Origin: Candidatus Kapaibacterium sp.
Lineage (GTDB): Bacteria > Bacteroidota > Ignavibacteria > Kapaibacteriales > UBA2268
Assembly: GCA_026418625.1 (NCBI GenBank)
Contig: JAOABA010000011.1
Location: 1 to 64,000, forward strand
Length of the DNA: 64,000 nt
Direction: 5' to 3'
Position numbers and translations under genes: made by a program. The notes beneath the pieces were generated by a model. It had not been told where the DNA came from, searched no databases, and worked only from the letters and a program-made list of their open reading frames with translations. Positions 60,487 to 64,000 of this stretch are shown here, in pieces; positions within the stretch are counted from its first letter, which is position 1, and each line of letters begins with the position of its first letter.

Positions 60487-61857
60487 ATGAAAACAGCAAT
60501 TGAACCATTTAAGATTAAAACAGTCGAAGAAATTCCCATAACAACCAGAGAAGAGCGTGAAATTTATATCAAAGAAGCTTTTTATAACACTTTCTATCTA
60601 AAGTCTGACACGGTTACTATTGATTTACTGACAGACAGCGGAACAACAGCAATGAGCTCCAAACAATGGGCACATATGCTTGACGGTGATGAAGCCTATG
60701 CCGGTTCAAGAAGTTATTTTAAATTTGAAAGTATATTAAGAGAAATAACCGGTTTCAAGCATATTATACCAACACATCAGGGGAGAGCAGCCGAAAGAAT
60801 TTTATTTTCCGTTATTAGCAGACCGGGTTTAATAATTCCTAATAACACACATTTTGATACAACCCGAGGAAATGTTGAATTTTCAGGAGCTACAGCTATT
60901 GATTTACCTACCGAAATCGGAACTAAACCTGAAATTCCGGGCGATTTCAAAGGTAATATGAATATTCCAGCTCTGAAAAATTTGATTGAAACTTATGGCA
61001 AGGAAAATATCCCATTATGTTTTATTACAGTTACTAATAACACAGGGGGTGGTCAGCCTGTTTCGATGGAAAATATACGAGAAACAAAAAAACTTCTTAG
61101 TGAATATGGAATCCCTCTTTTTCTTGATTGTTGCCGTTTTGCTGAAAATGCTTACTTTATCAAAATGAGAGAGCCGGGTTATCAGGATAAGACCATTCAG
61201 GAAATAGCTCAAGAAATGTTTTCCTATGCTGATGGTTGCACGATGAGCGCCAAAAAAGACGGTCTAGCAAATACCGGAGGGTTTATTGGGACAAATGATA
61301 CTGATTTAGCAGAGAAGTTAAAAGTTAATTTGATTGTTACAGAAGGCTTTCCCACTTATGGCGGCTTAGCTCGAAGAGATTTAGAAGCTCTTGCAATAGG
61401 TTTCAGGGAAGTATTGAACGTGAATTATCTTGCTTATAGGGTTGGTCAGGTTAAATACCTTGGCGATAAGTTGTTGGAGGCTGGTGTCCCAATTTTAGTT
61501 CCTACTGGTGGACACGCTGTTTATCTTGACGGAGCTCGCTTTGCACCACATATTCCTCGTCATCAGTTCCCCGGACAAAGCATTGCCTGTGAAATTTATC
61601 GGGTTGGAGGCATTAGAGTTGTTGAAATTGGCTCAGTCATGTTTGGAAAGACCGATGAATCTGGTAATTTTATTCCGGCATCTATGGAACTTGTCAGACT
61701 TGCTATTCCTCGTAGGGTATATACAAAAAGTCATATTGATTATGTTGCAGAAGCAGTAATTGAAGTTTACCAGAACAGAGATAAACTAAGAGGAATGAGA
61801 TTAACTTACGAGGCACCATTACTGAGGCACTTCACGGCAAAGTTTGAGTACGTTTAA
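60487..61857 (+). CDS. tnaA: Tryptophanase (beta-eliminating lyase, PLP dependent)
   Basis: IDLLTDSGTTAMS, GDEAYAGSRSYF, IPTHQGRAAERI, MSAKKDGLANTGGF; residues distinguishing TnaA from tyrosine phenol-lyase are TnaA-like (FDTTRG, VEIGS, LRHFTAK). Confidence 0.88.
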   Translation: MKTAIEPFKIKTVEEIPITTREEREIYIKEAFYNTFYLKSDTVTIDLLTDSGTTAMSSKQWAHMLDGDEAYAGSRSYFKFESILREITGFKHIIPTHQGRAAERILFSVISRPGLIIPNNTHFDTTRGNVEFSGATAIDLPTEIGTKPEIPGDFKGNMNIPALKNLIETYGKENIPLCFITVTNNTGGGQPVSMENIRETKKLLSEYGIPLFLDCCRFAENAYFIKMREPGYQDKTIQEIAQEMFSYADGCTMSAKKDGLANTGGFIGTNDTDLAEKLKVNLIVTEGFPTYGGLARRDLEALAIGFREVLNVNYLAYRVGQVKYLGDKLLEAGVPILVPTGGHAVYLDGARFAPHIPRHQFPGQSIACEIYRVGGIRVVEIGSVMFGKTDESGNFIPASMELVRLAIPRRVYTKSHIDYVAEAVIEVYQNRDKLRGMRLTYEAPLLRHFTAKFEYV

Positions 61858-61879
61858 TATTTCATTTTTAAATGGGATA

Positions 61880-61928
61880 CAAGGATGTTTAATCTACTTT
61901 TTTGTGATTTGTAGTTTAAACATCCTTG
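61880..61928. terminator. Convergent terminator hairpin
   Basis: CAAGGATGTTTAA ... TTAAACATCCTTG. Confidence 0.75.
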
Positions 61929-61937
61929 ATTTATTAA

Positions 61938-63779
61938 TTAATCCATTGATACAATTGGGATAACAATTCTATTTCCCTTTTGCCTTGCAATAAGGTAATA
62001 AAGACCTTGACCTAAATCAATATCCCATTTAAAAGAGCCATTACCGGCTGATATTAACTTTTCGGTGCAATAAAGTTTATTACCCAATAAATCGAAAACT
62101 GAAAATTCAGTCATTTCTGTAAAATTATCTTTAGCCGAATAATTGATATTTAGTGATTTACTGAAAGGATTCGGATAAGTCCAAATTTCAAGAAGACCAT
62201 CTTCGCTTGAAAATTTCCAGTTATCAACGGACAAGCTTGGTATGATTTCACCTTCAAGCTCAACAAAAAAATCTTTAGCATTAAATGCGTCGCTTGAGAT
62301 TTTAATTAAACCTTTATAAATTCTTTCCTGTGGGCGATAGGAAAATCTGACAATTACTTTAACAGAATCTTTTGGTTTAATTGAAATTGGAACCTTCACA
62401 ACCTGATGGAAATTGAATGCATCGTCATCGTTTTCTTCAATTTTTAAATAATTTATGTTAAGCTCCATATCTCCGTCATTTCGGATATAAAGATCAATAT
62501 CTTTCTTCATATCAGTTTGTTTGAGTTGTCCGAAATTAATCTTCGTTCCGTAATTAGTGGCGATAATTGGACCTTGGTTACCTTTTCCAGCGGTTCCAAC
62601 AACGTCAATATATCTATAATCAGGGATTGAATTGGTATAAACTGAAAGTTGAGCAGAATGTGATTTTTTATCTACTTTTGGCGAGAAACGAATGACTAAT
62701 TTATGAGATTGTCCCTTTTTTAACGTAACAGGCTTATTTGTTTTTACTTCACCAGAAACAATACTGAAAGCGGGATCTTCCTCCCACCAAGAGGTTTCCT
62801 TGATTATTAAGTTTTCTGTTCCAATGCTTTTCAGTTCCAGTTCAATATCACGAGTTGAGTCAACAGGAACGTGACCAAAATCAATTCTCAAGGGTTCAAT
62901 TGAAAGAACAGGACCGTCAGGTGGAATATTCCCTAAAAGCCAAACCATAGCACGATAGAGCAATGAACCTCTTGGAATATCACCAGCAAAACCCTCGAAT
63001 CCCATACTCCAAGCAGCTATTCTTGATTTACCCCACTCGGCTTTAATTCCAACTAAAGTATCAGTTGCGTAAGCATTATTTTTGCGAATTACGTGATCGA
63101 CAGGTGAAAATTTGTTTCTATCAAGAGTTTGAAAAACATTGACACTTAAATAGTTAGCGAGGGGCCACCAAACTTCGTTACCAGCATTGAAGCCGATATT
63201 ACACCATTTTACAATGTTTTTACCGATAGGGCATTCTAAATCTCCACGAATCCAAAAAGACCACCACATAAGAGTGCTGCCTTGTTGTTGATGGAAAGGA
63301 AGAACTCCGACATAACGAATTCCAAGTGTATCAGTCAAGAACTTTTGAACCTCTGTGCTTTTATTACTGCTTCCCGGGTCGAAAGCGTAGTATAAGAATT
63401 TTCTGCCGGTGATCATAACATTCTTTCCAGCTTCTATCATTTCCCTGATTTTCTGCAGAATGCTGAGTCCACCAACATTAGCGTTCAAAGGAAGATCTCC
63501 AAGTGGAAAAATTGCTAAATCATAGTCTGTTATTTTATACTGGCTAAATGTTGAGGTTGAAAAACTTGCTACTTTAGCGTATTTTGCATAAGTATCAGTA
63601 TAAGCCTCGTCGGTAAAATATTTACCATAAGCTGCATCAGCGAACTCCGTATCAAAATTATTAAAAAGAATGTATTTATACGGATTAGCCTGAATTTTGT
63701 CATTATTATCTTCGCTTTTTGCAATAAATAGCGGGCTAACTAAAAGAATACCAATAAAAAGAAATAATAACTTTTTCAT
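61938..63779 (-). CDS. Secreted protein with choice-of-anchor D/ASPM-like domains and T9SS sorting domain
   Basis: LRIDFGHVPVDSTRDIELELKSIGTENLII, INFGQLKQTDMKKDIDLYIRNDGDMEL; WTYPNPFSKSLNINYS...LLGNKLYCTEK...GLYYLIARQKGNRIV. Confidence 0.85.
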   Translation of the reverse strand: MKKLLFLFIGILLVSPLFIAKSEDNNDKIQANPYKYILFNNFDTEFADAAYGKYFTDEAYTDTYAKYAKVASFSTSTFSQYKITDYDLAIFPLGDLPLNANVGGLSILQKIREMIEAGKNVMITGRKFLYYAFDPGSSNKSTEVQKFLTDTLGIRYVGVLPFHQQQGSTLMWWSFWIRGDLECPIGKNIVKWCNIGFNAGNEVWWPLANYLSVNVFQTLDRNKFSPVDHVIRKNNAYATDTLVGIKAEWGKSRIAAWSMGFEGFAGDIPRGSLLYRAMVWLLGNIPPDGPVLSIEPLRIDFGHVPVDSTRDIELELKSIGTENLIIKETSWWEEDPAFSIVSGEVKTNKPVTLKKGQSHKLVIRFSPKVDKKSHSAQLSVYTNSIPDYRYIDVVGTAGKGNQGPIIATNYGTKINFGQLKQTDMKKDIDLYIRNDGDMELNINYLKIEENDDDAFNFHQVVKVPISIKPKDSVKVIVRFSYRPQERIYKGLIKISSDAFNAKDFFVELEGEIIPSLSVDNWKFSSEDGLLEIWTYPNPFSKSLNINYSAKDNFTEMTEFSVFDLLGNKLYCTEKLISAGNGSFKWDIDLGQGLYYLIARQKGNRIVIPIVSMD

Positions 63780-63795
63780 TTTGTCCTCATCATTA

Positions 63796-64000
63796 TTAAT
63801 TAATTATAATTACCGGTTTTGTATATCTTTTATTTTTGATTTCTAACATAATAAAGTAAAGACCACTGCTCAAGTCTGTTTCGATTTCAAAAAAATTTTC
63901 ATTTGCAGAGAAAGTTTCTTTTTGGGAGGAATAAACGATTTTACCATCAGATGAAACCACATTAATTTTTGCAGGAGAATTTGATAAATCAAATAAATTA
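63796..64000 (-). CDS. C-terminal part of another T9SS sorting-domain protein (truncated by window)
   Basis: Reverse strand reads NLFDLSNSPAKINVVSSDGKIVYSSQKETFSANENFFEIETDLSSGLYFIMLEIKNKRYTKPVIIIN*; not in the ORF track because it runs off the window. Confidence 0.8.
   Translation of the reverse strand, partial: NLFDLSNSPAKINVVSSDGKIVYSSQKETFSANENFFEIETDLSSGLYFIMLEIKNKRYTKPVIIIN

Noticed and set aside
1-64000. CRISPR arrays, prophage or integrative element, rRNA/tRNA genes
   Set aside because: No regular repeat-spacer pattern, phage structural/integrase genes or tRNA-like cloverleaf was recognised by eye; tRNAscan-SE/Infernal would be needed to exclude small RNAs.

Overview
AT-rich 64 kb window, probably from a Bacteroidota/Chlorobiota-type (Ignavibacteria/Kapabacteria-like) genome; the taxonomy is inferred from many T9SS-type C-terminal sorting domains, BNR/Ycf48-like propellers and a FISUMP domain, and was not tested. 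The first 22 bases are Nextera/Tn5 mosaic-end adapter read-through, so the window starts at a contig edge. Most genes are housekeeping or envelope functions: IlvE fragment, PPK2, S9 peptidase, a TolC-TetR-MFP-RND efflux operon, LeuS, riboflavin synthase, MATE, GT2, M32 peptidase, LptA-like, CorA, S41 protease, ALDH, a type IIG-like RM enzyme, SLC13 and tryptophanase. The most unusual locus is 0.9-6.9 kb: two paralogous lipoproteins, each with clan CD (caspase-like) His and Cys motifs joined to a C-terminal FISUMP domain, flanked by two paralogous T9SS-type BNR propeller proteins in an A-B-B-A order. Other accessory signals are a decayed MNT-HEPN module next to an intact hicBA pair, a start-less RAYT transposase remnant next to REP-like palindromes, two degenerate copies of an intergenic palindromic element, a symmetric four-half-site candidate TetR operator, and a STAND-type ATPase with a hydrophobic insert. 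No CRISPR array, rRNA or tRNA was recognised by eye.
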